Positions 40,091-47,351 of a DNA stretch of 64,000 nucleotides are shown here, piece by piece. Made by a program: the position numbers and the translations under genes. Within the stretch, counting starts at the first letter, position 1; every line of letters begins with the position of its first letter. This DNA comes from Duganella margarita (lineage in GTDB: Bacteria > Pseudomonadota > Gammaproteobacteria > Burkholderiales > Burkholderiaceae_D). Below the pieces are notes generated by a model. That model was not told where the DNA came from and ran no database searches. It saw only the letters and a list, made by a program, of their open reading frames with translations. Location: the NCBI RefSeq assembly GCF_009857535.1, contig NZ_WWCS01000001.1, positions 310,001 through 374,000 of the forward strand, written 5' to 3'.

Positions 40091-41905
40091 ATGAATACTC
40101 CAGACCCCTCCCAAGTCGCCGAGCGCCTGGCGCTGTTACGGGCGGCGATGCGTCAGGCGCATATCGATGCGCTGATGATCCCGTCCGCCGATCCGCACCT
40201 GTCCGAATACCTGCCCGAGCGCTGGCAGGGCCGCGAATGGGCCTCCGGATTTACCGGCTCGGTCGGCACCCTCATCGTCACGCCGGAATTCGCCGGCCTG
40301 TGGACCGATGCCCGCTACTGGACCCAGGCCGAACAGCAACTGGCCGAAACCGGCATCCAGCTGATGAAGCTGACCTCCGGCGCCAGCGTGCAATATGTTG
40401 ACTGGCTGGCAAGCCACCTGAAATCCGGCCAGACGCTGGCGGTCGACGGCGCCGTGCTCGGCCTGGCCATCGCCCGTCTGCTGCAAACCGCGCTGGACGC
40501 CAAAGACGTCACGCTGCGCACCGACCTCGATTTGCTGCAACAGGTGTGGCAGGACCGCCCCGCGCTGCCGACGGCGCCGGTGTTCGAGCACCTGCCGCCG
40601 TACGCGTCGAAAAGCCGCAGCGGCAAATTGGCCGATTTGCGCGGCGCCCTGCAGCAGGCCGGCGCCAACCGCCACCTGATCTCGACGCTGGACGATATTG
40701 CCTATTTGTTCAACTTGCGCGGCGCCGACGTCAACTTCAATCCGATTTTCCTGTCGCACGCGCTGGTGACGCCCACCCGCGCCACGCTGTACGTCGCCGA
40801 CGGCAAAGTCTCGCCCGAGCTGCGCGCAGCGCTGGCCGATGAAGGCATCGACGTCGCGCCATACGACTCGGCCGCCGCAGCCCTGGCCGCGCTGCCGGCC
40901 GACAGCACGCTGCTGCTCGACCCGCGCCGCGTCACCCACGGCACGCGCCAGTGGATTCCGGCCAAGGTCAAAGTGATCGAGGCGATCAACCCGACCACGC
41001 TGGCCAAGTCGCGCAAGAGCGAACAGGACGCCATCCACGTGCGCGCCGCCATGGAGCAGGACGGCGCCGCGCTGTGCGAATTCTTCACCTGGCTGGATCA
41101 GACGCTGGCCAACCCGGACCGCGCGCCGCTGACCGAAGTCGATATCGACCAGCAGATCACCGCCGCCCGCGCGCGCCGTCCCGGCTTCGTCAGCCCCAGT
41201 TTTGCCACCATCGCCGGCTTTGGCGCCAACGGCGCGATCATGCATTACCGCGCCACCGCCGCCCGCCACGCCACCATTGAAGGCAACGGCCTGCTGCTGA
41301 TTGATTCCGGCGGCCAGTATTTGGGCGGCACCACCGACATCACCCGCGTGGTGGCGGTCGGCCGCATCGGCGACGAGCACCGTCGCGATGTCACGCTGGT
41401 GCTGAAGGCGATGATCGCCTTGTCGGCCACCCGCTTCCCGCGCGGCACCAGGTCGCCGATGCTGGACGCCATCGCCCGCGCACCGCTGTGGGCCGAAGGC
41501 CTGGACTACGGCCACGGCACCGGTCACGGCGTCGGCTACTTCCTGAATGTGCACGAAGGGCCACAATCGATTTCACCATCGGCCATGCCGGAGCCCCAGA
41601 CCGCGATGGAGCCGGGTATGATCACGTCGATTGAACCGGGCTTGTACCGGCCGGGCCGCTGGGGCATCCGCATCGAGAACCTGGTGCTGAACCGCAGCGC
41701 CGGCCACACCGAGTTCGGCGAGTTTCTCAATTTTGAGACGCTGACCCTGTGCCCGATCGATACCCGCTGCATTGAACCCACGCTGCTGCGCGATGACGAA
41801 AAGCGCTGGCTGAACGATTACCACGCGACGGTGCGCAAGCGCCTGTCGCCCTTGCTGTCCGGCGACGCGCTGGCATGGCTTGTACAACGAACGGAGACAT
41901 TATGA
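40091..41905 (+). CDS. aminopeptidase P family metallopeptidase (Xaa-Pro aminopeptidase)
   Basis: A 604-residue three-domain aminopeptidase P, of the longer APP1-like kind: two creatinase-type N-terminal domains (1-300) and a pita-bread M24 domain. Metal ligands are visible as LLIDSGGQYLGGTTDITRV (two aspartates), GTGHGVGYFLNVHEGP (histidine), ITSIEPGLY (glutamate) and GIRIENLV (glutamate). It releases an N-terminal residue before proline and is cytosolic. It starts a run of five same-strand genes; its stop overlaps the next ATG (ATGA). Confidence 0.9.
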   Translation: MNTPDPSQVAERLALLRAAMRQAHIDALMIPSADPHLSEYLPERWQGREWASGFTGSVGTLIVTPEFAGLWTDARYWTQAEQQLAETGIQLMKLTSGASVQYVDWLASHLKSGQTLAVDGAVLGLAIARLLQTALDAKDVTLRTDLDLLQQVWQDRPALPTAPVFEHLPPYASKSRSGKLADLRGALQQAGANRHLISTLDDIAYLFNLRGADVNFNPIFLSHALVTPTRATLYVADGKVSPELRAALADEGIDVAPYDSAAAALAALPADSTLLLDPRRVTHGTRQWIPAKVKVIEAINPTTLAKSRKSEQDAIHVRAAMEQDGAALCEFFTWLDQTLANPDRAPLTEVDIDQQITAARARRPGFVSPSFATIAGFGANGAIMHYRATAARHATIEGNGLLLIDSGGQYLGGTTDITRVVAVGRIGDEHRRDVTLVLKAMIALSATRFPRGTRSPMLDAIARAPLWAEGLDYGHGTGHGVGYFLNVHEGPQSISPSAMPEPQTAMEPGMITSIEPGLYRPGRWGIRIENLVLNRSAGHTEFGEFLNFETLTLCPIDTRCIEPTLLRDDEKRWLNDYHATVRKRLSPLLSGDALAWLVQRTETL

Positions 41906-42153
41906 GCGCACGCGCCACCCGCGCCACCACGGCGGTCGACCGCCTGAAACGCCGCACCGGCAATGAAAAATATTCGATGTCGGTGACCGGCAGCGGCCAC
42001 TTCTTCCTGTCCGACGGCGCCGGCAATCCGCCGCTGTGCCCACCGATGGAGCTCGACGAGTTCGTCGCCTTCGTCAAGACCATCGCCCCGGAAGCGCCCA
42101 AGCGCATGAGCAAACTGGATATCGCCTTCGAAAAGCAGCTGGTTAAAAAATAA
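41902..42153 (+). CDS. small conserved-looking hypothetical protein (83 aa)
   Basis: This protein has a basic start (MSARATRATTAVDRLKRRTG), then NEKYSMSVTGSGHFFLSDG and a C-terminal half MELDEFVAFVKTIAPEAPKRM. I do not recognise the family. No signal, membrane helix or metal motif is seen. ACGGAGACATT precedes an ATG that overlaps the pepP-like stop, so it is translationally coupled and probably real. The MgtC gene follows after 24 bp. Confidence 0.7.
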   Translation: MSARATRATTAVDRLKRRTGNEKYSMSVTGSGHFFLSDGAGNPPLCPPMELDEFVAFVKTIAPEAPKRMSKLDIAFEKQLVKK

Positions 42154-42177
42154 CGTCAAAATAAAATAAGGCTTCCC

Positions 42178-42924
42178 ATGCCCGCATTCGATTTTCTGTC
42201 CGCTTATTGGTCGCATTCCGAACTGGCCACCAATGCGGTGATTCTGCTGAATTTGCTGGGCGCGTTGGCACTGGGACTGATGGTGGGCTACGAACGCTCG
42301 TACCACGGCCGCGCCGCCGGCATGCGCACCTATGGCCTGGTGTGCATGGCGTCGGCCGGCCTGACCGTCATCGGCGGCTATCCGGCGCACTGGTTCGGCG
42401 GCCATGTGTCGCAGTACCTGATCAGTTCCGATCCGACCCGTATCGTTCAGGGCATCGTCACCGGCATCGGCTTCCTTGGCGCCGGCGTGATCATGCGCGA
42501 AGGCTTCAACATCAGCGGCCTGACTACGGCGGCGTCGATCTGGGCCTCGTCGGTGATCGGCGTGATGGTGGGGGTGGGCTTTTATGCCGGCGCCATGGGC
42601 CTGGCCGTGCTGTGCGCCGGTTCGATGATCTTCCTGACGCGGCTGGAGGCGTGGCTGCCGTCGCGTCACGCCATCGCCATCACCATGCGCTTCAAGGCCG
42701 GCTACAAGCCGCAGGAGCCGGCGCTCAGGGCCATGGCCGGGCAGCGCGGCTACGAGATCGCCGGCGGCTCGCTGATGATCGGCAATGACGGCGGCATGCA
42801 GGAGTGGCGCTTCGTCGCCATCGCCTTCAGCAAGCGCAGTGGCGCGCCGATGGCGGTGCTGTCGGCGGAGCTGGCCGAATTCGAAGGCATCCATAGCTAT
42901 CAACTGACGCACGCGCGCAACTGA
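42178..42924 (+). CDS. MgtC/SapB family membrane protein
   Basis: A 248-residue protein with four to five N-terminal helices and the MgtC signature GLMVGYERSYHGRAAGMRTYGLVCMASAGL, then IVTGIGFLGAGVIMREG and NISGLTTAASIWASSVIG. A cytosolic C-terminal domain (about 165-248) follows, as in the larger MgtC group. MgtC proteins affect magnesium-limited growth and ATP synthase in pathogens; the role in free-living bacteria is less clear. No M-box or other leader is seen, the upstream gap being only 24 bp. Confidence 0.88.
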   Translation: MPAFDFLSAYWSHSELATNAVILLNLLGALALGLMVGYERSYHGRAAGMRTYGLVCMASAGLTVIGGYPAHWFGGHVSQYLISSDPTRIVQGIVTGIGFLGAGVIMREGFNISGLTTAASIWASSVIGVMVGVGFYAGAMGLAVLCAGSMIFLTRLEAWLPSRHAIAITMRFKAGYKPQEPALRAMAGQRGYEIAGGSLMIGNDGGMQEWRFVAIAFSKRSGAPMAVLSAELAEFEGIHSYQLTHARN

Positions 42925-42925
42925 T

Positions 42926-43501
42926 ATGAACGCACAAGCACAGGCAATATTCGATTTCTGGTTTGCCGGCGAACTGCCGCGCAAGGCGTGGTTTCAAAAG
43001 GACGACGCCTTCGACCGCGAGATCGCCCAGCGCTTCGGCGCCGAGATCGAACAGGCGCTGGAAGGCGGCCTGCATCACTGGGACGCCGAAGGACCGCAGG
43101 CGGCGCTGGCGCGCATTCTGGTGCTGGACCAGTTCTGCCGCAATGTGTATCGCGGCACGCCGCTGGCGTTCGCAGGCGACCACCAGGCGTTGCAGGCGGC
43201 GCTGGACATGATCGACGCCGGCGAGGACCAGGCGCTGGCGCCGTTCGAGCGCGCCTTCGTCTACCTGCCGCTGGAGCATGCCGAGGATATCGCCATGCAG
43301 CAACAGGCCGTCGCGCTGTTTACGCGCCTGGCCGAGGCGCAACCAGGCAATCAGGGCATTGCCGGCATGCTGGATTACGCGGTGCGCCACGAGCGGGTGA
43401 TCCGCCGCTTTGGCCGCTTCCCGCATCGTAACGAGATTTTGCAGCGCGAATCGACGCTGTCCGAACTGGAGTTTCTCAAGCAGCCTGGATCGGGGTTCTG
43501 A
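42926..43501 (+). CDS. DUF924 family protein
   Basis: A 191-residue all-helical protein of the DUF924 family, which has a TPR-like fold. The typical start AQAIFDFWFAGELPRKAWFQKDDAFDREI, the core ARILVLDQFCRNVYRGTPLAF and the end YAVRHERVIRRFGRFPHRNEIL are all present. Function is unknown. It begins one base after the MgtC stop and its own stop overlaps the next start (TGATG). Confidence 0.88.
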   Translation: MNAQAQAIFDFWFAGELPRKAWFQKDDAFDREIAQRFGAEIEQALEGGLHHWDAEGPQAALARILVLDQFCRNVYRGTPLAFAGDHQALQAALDMIDAGEDQALAPFERAFVYLPLEHAEDIAMQQQAVALFTRLAEAQPGNQGIAGMLDYAVRHERVIRRFGRFPHRNEILQRESTLSELEFLKQPGSGF

Positions 43502-44328
43502 TGGCGCCTGCATTGAATCTGATCGGCGCCGGCCATGTGGGCCGCGTGTTCGGACGGTTGTGGGCGCAACAGGGCGGCTTTCGCATCCAGCAGGTGCTGA
43601 CGCGCTCTGCGGCGTCGGCGCAGCAGGCGGTCGACTTCATCGGCGCCGGCAGCGTGGCGACGGCTTACGCGCAGCTGCAGCCGGCGGCGGTGCATGTGCT
43701 GGCAGTCGGCGACGACCAGATCGTCGCCGCCAGTGCGGCGCTGGCGCGCGCCGTGCCGCTCAAGGACAGCATCGTATTCCATTGCAGCGGCGCGCTGGCG
43801 TCCGACCAGTTGGGCGCGGCGCGCGACGCCGGCGCACTGGTGGCCAGCGTGCACCCGATCCGCAGCTTTGCCGATCCGGGGGCGGTGGCTGCCCAATTTT
43901 CAGGCACTTTCTGCGGCATCGAGGGCGACCCCGGCGCGTTGGTGGTGCTGACCCCGGCCTTGCAGGCGATCGGCGCGCAGCCGGTGCCGATCGACGCGTC
44001 GGCCAAAACCGTGTACCACGCGGCGGCGGTGTTTGCCAGTAATTACCTGGTGACGGTGCTGGACGCGGCGCTGCGCGCCTACCAGGCGGCCGGCATTCCG
44101 GAACCGGTGGCGCGGCAGCTGGCGCAGCCGCTGGCCAGTGAATCGATGGCGAATGTGTTCCGGCTCGGCGCGGCGGCGGCATTGAGCGGACCGATCGCGC
44201 GTGGCGACCTGGCGACCGTGGCCCGCCAGCAGCAGGCTGTCAGCCAGTGGGACGCCGACACCGGAGCGTTGTATCAGGCTCTTGTCGGTCCGACCACAGC
44301 ATTGGCCGCCAGAAAGCGGCAGAAATAG
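43501..44328 (+). CDS. DUF2520 / Rossmann-like NADP-binding protein
   Basis: A 275-residue protein with an N-terminal dinucleotide-binding fold (LNLIGAGHVGRVFGRLW, GxGxxG at 8-13), a central FHCSGALASDQLG and HPIRSFADPG segment, and a C-terminal all-helical DUF2520 domain (KTVYHAAAVFASNYLVTVLDAAL). It resembles ProC/6-phosphogluconate-type dehydrogenases in layout, but the reaction is not known to me. It is the last gene of the pepP-like operon, joined to DUF924 by a TGATG overlap. Confidence 0.87.
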   Translation: MAPALNLIGAGHVGRVFGRLWAQQGGFRIQQVLTRSAASAQQAVDFIGAGSVATAYAQLQPAAVHVLAVGDDQIVAASAALARAVPLKDSIVFHCSGALASDQLGAARDAGALVASVHPIRSFADPGAVAAQFSGTFCGIEGDPGALVVLTPALQAIGAQPVPIDASAKTVYHAAAVFASNYLVTVLDAALRAYQAAGIPEPVARQLAQPLASESMANVFRLGAAAALSGPIARGDLATVARQQQAVSQWDADTGALYQALVGPTTALAARKRQK

Positions 44329-44559
44329 GGCTTCCTCGCGTATCTTCTTGCAAATTACTACTTAACAACTATATTTCAACTAGTTAGCCTTGTTGTCCGG
44401 GACAAGCTGGTTGCAGTTGTAATGACACGAATTCACAAATAAGTACCGGGATCAGTCGACAAATGCCGCGATTAGCAATAAGCTTGTTTCTTAGAATGTT
44501 TTCTATAAGAATCAATCTGCAAGCTAACCGGCGCCAATTTGGATAGTAGGGGTAAGAAC
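44329..44559. other. AT-rich 231-bp intergenic region with a 13-bp palindrome
   Basis: The base composition is clearly lower in GC than in the neighbours. It contains TTGTCC-G-GGACAA (44393-44405, perfect arms) and an imperfect TTCTTA...TAAGAA pair near 44488-44511. No open frame here is convincing. It probably holds the promoter of the 120-aa gene at 44560, perhaps with an operator. Confidence 0.4.
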
Positions 44560-44922
44560 ATGTTATTTCTGAAAAGTACAACCGTCACAAAAGCGCCTGG
44601 CATCTACGATGTAGACATTGCCGCCAAACCGCCTGGCAAGACCTTCGGCGTGTTCCTGGCCACCGATCCGGACAATCCTCCTGCCGAGGTGCTGGCCCAG
44701 TTGGCCGCGCTCGGCTTCAAGCAAACGTATAGCGGCGGCTATACCCACAAGGACCGCGGCAAGGTATTGGACCTGCATTTCCAGAAAGCCGGCACCGATC
44801 TGTTCGAAGGCTGGAAGGCCGATGAACTGGAAGCCAATATGGCCGCCATTACCGCGCTGTTCGGCGGCATCGGCATCACCATCGCGCCACGCGTCATGAG
44901 CCTGGCCGAAGCCTACGCCTAA
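44560..44922 (+). CDS. hypothetical protein, 120 aa, unknown family
   Basis: A 120-residue soluble protein with no signal or membrane helix. It reads MLFLKSTTVTKAPGIYDVDI, then GKTFGVFLATDPDNPPAEVLAQLAALGFKQTYSGGYTHKDRGK and a C-terminal helix-strand DELEANMAAITALFGGIGITIAP. AGGGG seven bases before the ATG supports the start. I do not recognise it. The alternation of strands and helices suggests a small alpha/beta domain. It stands alone, after an AT-rich upstream region, and converges with the next gene. Confidence 0.7.
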   Translation: MLFLKSTTVTKAPGIYDVDIAAKPPGKTFGVFLATDPDNPPAEVLAQLAALGFKQTYSGGYTHKDRGKVLDLHFQKAGTDLFEGWKADELEANMAAITALFGGIGITIAPRVMSLAEAYA

Positions 44923-44931
44923 AGGCTGCGT

Positions 44932-45513
44932 TTAGGCCTGCACATCGATGTGATACAAGCCCCACGGGCACAAGCCAAACCGCTCCGCTAGCGGTTTGGC
45001 GGCCATCTCGGCCACCTTGTCCGCATCGTACACCGCCCACAGTGGTCCCAGCCCGCCTAACGCCATCGGCGCGCCATCCAGATGGGTGGCGACGATGTAG
45101 CGCTGCGCCGTGGCCTGGGCCACCGTTACCGTCACCGCAAAACCATCCACCGCGCGCAGCACCAGCCTGGTCGTGCCATGCAGAGTGGCGCCGGCCGCCT
45201 TCATCACGTCCACCAGCAGCGGGCCGCTCAGGCCGTGCGGTTTGGCGTCGTATTCCAGCGTCGGCTTGATGGCGATGGCCGGCAGCGCGTTCAGCGCCGC
45301 GTAGTCGAAGCCATGCGCGCGCTCGAAGCTGAGCTTTTGCTTGTACATCATCTGATCGCGCACCGGATCGAGCTTGCCTCGGTTGGGCTTGCTGATCGCG
45401 CCCGTCACGGTCAGCAGGGTGGGGCCGTTGTCGGCGGCGGCGCGCGCCGGCAAGCTGAGGGTGGCGGACACGCCGGCCAGCGCGGCGGTGCCCAGAAACT
45501 GGCGTTTGTGCAT
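44932..45513 (-). CDS. molybdopterin-binding-fold protein, exported, no metal cysteine
   Basis: A 193-residue protein with a signal peptide (MHKRQFLGTAALAGVSATLSLPARA; KR rather than RR, so Sec or weak Tat). The body resembles the oxidoreductase molybdopterin-binding fold of SorA/YedY-type proteins: LTVTGAISKPNRGKL at the start, HGLSGPLLVDVMKAAGA in the middle and LGGLGPLWAVYDAD near the end. The only cysteine lies in FGLCPWGLYHID near the C-terminus, not where sulfite-oxidase-type enzymes hold their molybdenum-ligating cysteine. It may be a non-catalytic relative. It is divergent from the alkB-like gene by 41 bp. Confidence 0.65.
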   Translation of the reverse strand: MHKRQFLGTAALAGVSATLSLPARAAADNGPTLLTVTGAISKPNRGKLDPVRDQMMYKQKLSFERAHGFDYAALNALPAIAIKPTLEYDAKPHGLSGPLLVDVMKAAGATLHGTTRLVLRAVDGFAVTVTVAQATAQRYIVATHLDGAPMALGGLGPLWAVYDADKVAEMAAKPLAERFGLCPWGLYHIDVQA

Positions 45514-45554
45514 GCGAAAACTCCTTGATTGCGTGGTCCGGTATCATACCGCGC

Positions 45555-46151
45555 ATGGACTTATTTGCCGACGACTCCGCCTTCACGCCCATCCCCATCG
45601 ACGATGGCGAACTGTGGTTCCAGCAGCGCCTGGCGCTGGACCTGGCGCCGGACGAGGTGATGCGCCGCCTGTTGGCCGAAACCGACTGGCGCGCAGAGCA
45701 GATCCAGGTGTGGGGCAAGCTGCACATGCAGCCGCGGCTGTCGGCCTGGCATGGCGAGGCCAGCTACCGCTATTCGGGCAAGACCTTCCATCCGCTGCCG
45801 TTTACGCCGCTCCAGCTGCACATCAAGCAGGTGGTCGAGCAGGTCACCGGCCGGCGCTTCAACAGCGTGCTGCTCAACTACTACCGCGACGAGCGCGACA
45901 GCATGGGCTTCCACGCCGACGACGAGCGCGAACTGGGCCCCGATCCGGCGGTCGCCTCGGTCAGCTTTGGCGCGCCGCGCACCTTCATCCTCAAGCACCG
46001 CACGCTGCCGAAGACCATCAAGCTGGCGCTGGGCGACGGCTGCCTGCTGCTGATGGCGGGAACGCTGCAACAACACTGGCTGCACGGCATCAACAAGGAA
46101 CGCACGCCGCGCGGGCCGCGCATCAACCTGACCTTTCGGCTGATTGCCTGA
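45555..46151 (+). CDS. AlkB-family 2-oxoglutarate/Fe(II) dioxygenase
   Basis: A 198-residue AlkB-like DNA (or RNA) dealkylating dioxygenase. The double-stranded beta-helix core has LLNYYRDERDSMGFHADDE with the HxD iron pair, ASVSFGAPRTFILKHR, and HWLHGINKERTPRGPRINLTFRLI with the distal histidine and the two arginines that bind 2-oxoglutarate. The domain is complete and close to the small AlkB homologues, ABH2/3-like. The ATG at 45555 begins MDLFADDSAF. The 3' end overlaps the MerR-type gene by 29 bp. Confidence 0.88.
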   Translation: MDLFADDSAFTPIPIDDGELWFQQRLALDLAPDEVMRRLLAETDWRAEQIQVWGKLHMQPRLSAWHGEASYRYSGKTFHPLPFTPLQLHIKQVVEQVTGRRFNSVLLNYYRDERDSMGFHADDERELGPDPAVASVSFGAPRTFILKHRTLPKTIKLALGDGCLLLMAGTLQQHWLHGINKERTPRGPRINLTFRLIA

Positions 46152-47046
46152 GCGGTGGCGCTTCCGCGCCATGCCGCCGGCGCCAGTCGGCCACCGCCTG
46201 CTCGACCGGCTCCAGCGCGTTGAATACGCGTACGCCGGCCGGCGCCGGCAGGTCGGCCGGCACGCCGCTGCCGCCAGCCCATACCTCCACCGATGGCGGC
46301 AGCGCGGCGCGCAGGCTGCCCAGGGTATGCGCCACATGCTTGCGGGCGCTAAAGGAGCTGAACGATAGCGCCACGATGTCGGCGCCGCATTCCCGCGCGC
46401 CTTCCTCGATCTCATGCATGGGCAGTTCGGTGCCGAGCTGGATGCAGGGCGCGGCCATGCTGGCCAATATCGCCTGCACCATCAGGTTGCCCAGGGCGTG
46501 ATGTTCGCCATGCGGCGTGGCCAGCATGACCAATGGCCGGCCGCTGGCGGTGCGCAGCGTGGCCAGCGCGTTCTGGATCAGCATCGCCACCTGCACGCTG
46601 TACGCATGTTCGCACCGCACCGGCAGCCAGCCGTGCTGCCACGCCTCACCGACCTCGACGTTGAGCGGCGCCAGGATGTCGATGACGAAGCGGCGCAAGC
46701 CGAGCGACATCAGGCGCAGCTGCAGCAGGTTGCGGAATTCGTCAAAGCGGTACTGGCGCAGCAGCTGGATGGCCACATGGCGCGGGCGCTCCTGCGCGCC
46801 TTGCTGGTCGGTCAGCGCCGCCAGGTCGGCGCCGCCGCCGCTGAGCAGTTTGCCGGCGCGATGGCCCTGCGCCATCAGGCGGCGAATGTTCAACAGCCGC
46901 TCGACCTGGTGGGGGGGATAGACGCGGTGACCGAACTCGTCGCGTAGCGGGCGGGGAAAGCCGTAGCGGCGCTCCCACATGCGCAGCGTGGCTTGCGGAA
47001 TGCCAGTGTGACGTTCGACATCGCCGATGGGCATCAAGGTGGTCAT
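46123..47046 (-). CDS. MerR-type regulator with B12-binding domain (CarH/LitR-like)
   Basis: A 307-residue regulator. The MerR winged HTH is at 1-70 (IGDVERHTGIPQATLRMWERRYGF). A helical bundle (about 80-165) carries the Wx9EH motif with Trp136, Glu146 and His147 (WQHGWLPVRCEH), and a cobalamin-binding Rossmann domain has ExHxxG at 181-186 (GEHHALG; His183 as likely cobalt ligand). This set defines adenosylcobalamin light sensors of the CarH type. The ATG at 47046 has AGGAG upstream; the longer frame lacks sense. It would repress DNA in the dark and release it in light. Two palindromes lie in its upstream region. Confidence 0.85.
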   Translation of the reverse strand: MTTLMPIGDVERHTGIPQATLRMWERRYGFPRPLRDEFGHRVYPPHQVERLLNIRRLMAQGHRAGKLLSGGGADLAALTDQQGAQERPRHVAIQLLRQYRFDEFRNLLQLRLMSLGLRRFVIDILAPLNVEVGEAWQHGWLPVRCEHAYSVQVAMLIQNALATLRTASGRPLVMLATPHGEHHALGNLMVQAILASMAAPCIQLGTELPMHEIEEGARECGADIVALSFSSFSARKHVAHTLGSLRAALPPSVEVWAGGSGVPADLPAPAGVRVFNALEPVEQAVADWRRRHGAEAPPLRQSAERSG

Positions 47047-47168
47047 GCGCGCTCCTGTTTGCACCAGTGTACTGCGCGCCCCGGGCAGTGGGCGCGCGCA
47101 TGGTTTTGTTGGGCCGAACTGACAGTCATCGAAATTGCCCAAAAAAAGATGTTTCGGCGCCTGCCGCG

Positions 47169-47183
47169 TTTGTTCTGAACAAA
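47169..47183. promoter_or_regulatory. palindrome TTTGTTC-T-GAACAAA, candidate operator 1
   Basis: A perfect seven-base inverted repeat around one T, 123 bp upstream of the MerR-B12 start. A second related site begins 52 bp further on. Confidence 0.5.
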
Positions 47184-47220
47184 CGGCGCACACACCACTG
47201 CGGTAATGCCACCCGGCACC

Positions 47221-47232
47221 TTTGTTCAGAAC
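47221..47232. promoter_or_regulatory. TTTGTTC-A-GAAC, candidate operator 2
   Basis: Shares TTTGTTCnGAAC with the site at 47169; the right arm is shorter. The two starts are 52 bp apart, about five helical turns, so bound proteins would face the same side. Confidence 0.45.
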
Positions 47233-47351
47233 GATGGCGGCCATGGCGCAGGTTGAAGCGGCGGGCATGCCGCGCGGCGTCGACACAAGCGCCGTCCTAG
47301 CTGGTATGTTGGACCAACCTGCTGATTGCAGCTTATCGCCGAGGAGCATCT

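Larger units (their letters stand above)
47047..47351. promoter_or_regulatory. 305-bp divergent regulatory region between MerR-B12 and chemoreceptor genes
   Basis: No gene is supported in this gap. It contains two copies of TTTGTTC(T/A)GAAC and a ribosome site GAGGAGCATCT for the chemoreceptor gene. Promoters of both genes must lie here. Confidence 0.6.

Noticed and set aside
44384..44581. 65-codon frame on the minus strand in the AT-rich gap
   Set aside because: No ribosome site or recognisable pattern, and it overlaps the ribosome site and start of the 44560 gene.
47047..47349. Long N-terminal extension of the MerR-B12 protein
   Set aside because: AGGAG before ATG 47046 and the normal MerR start fit better; the extension covers the operator region.
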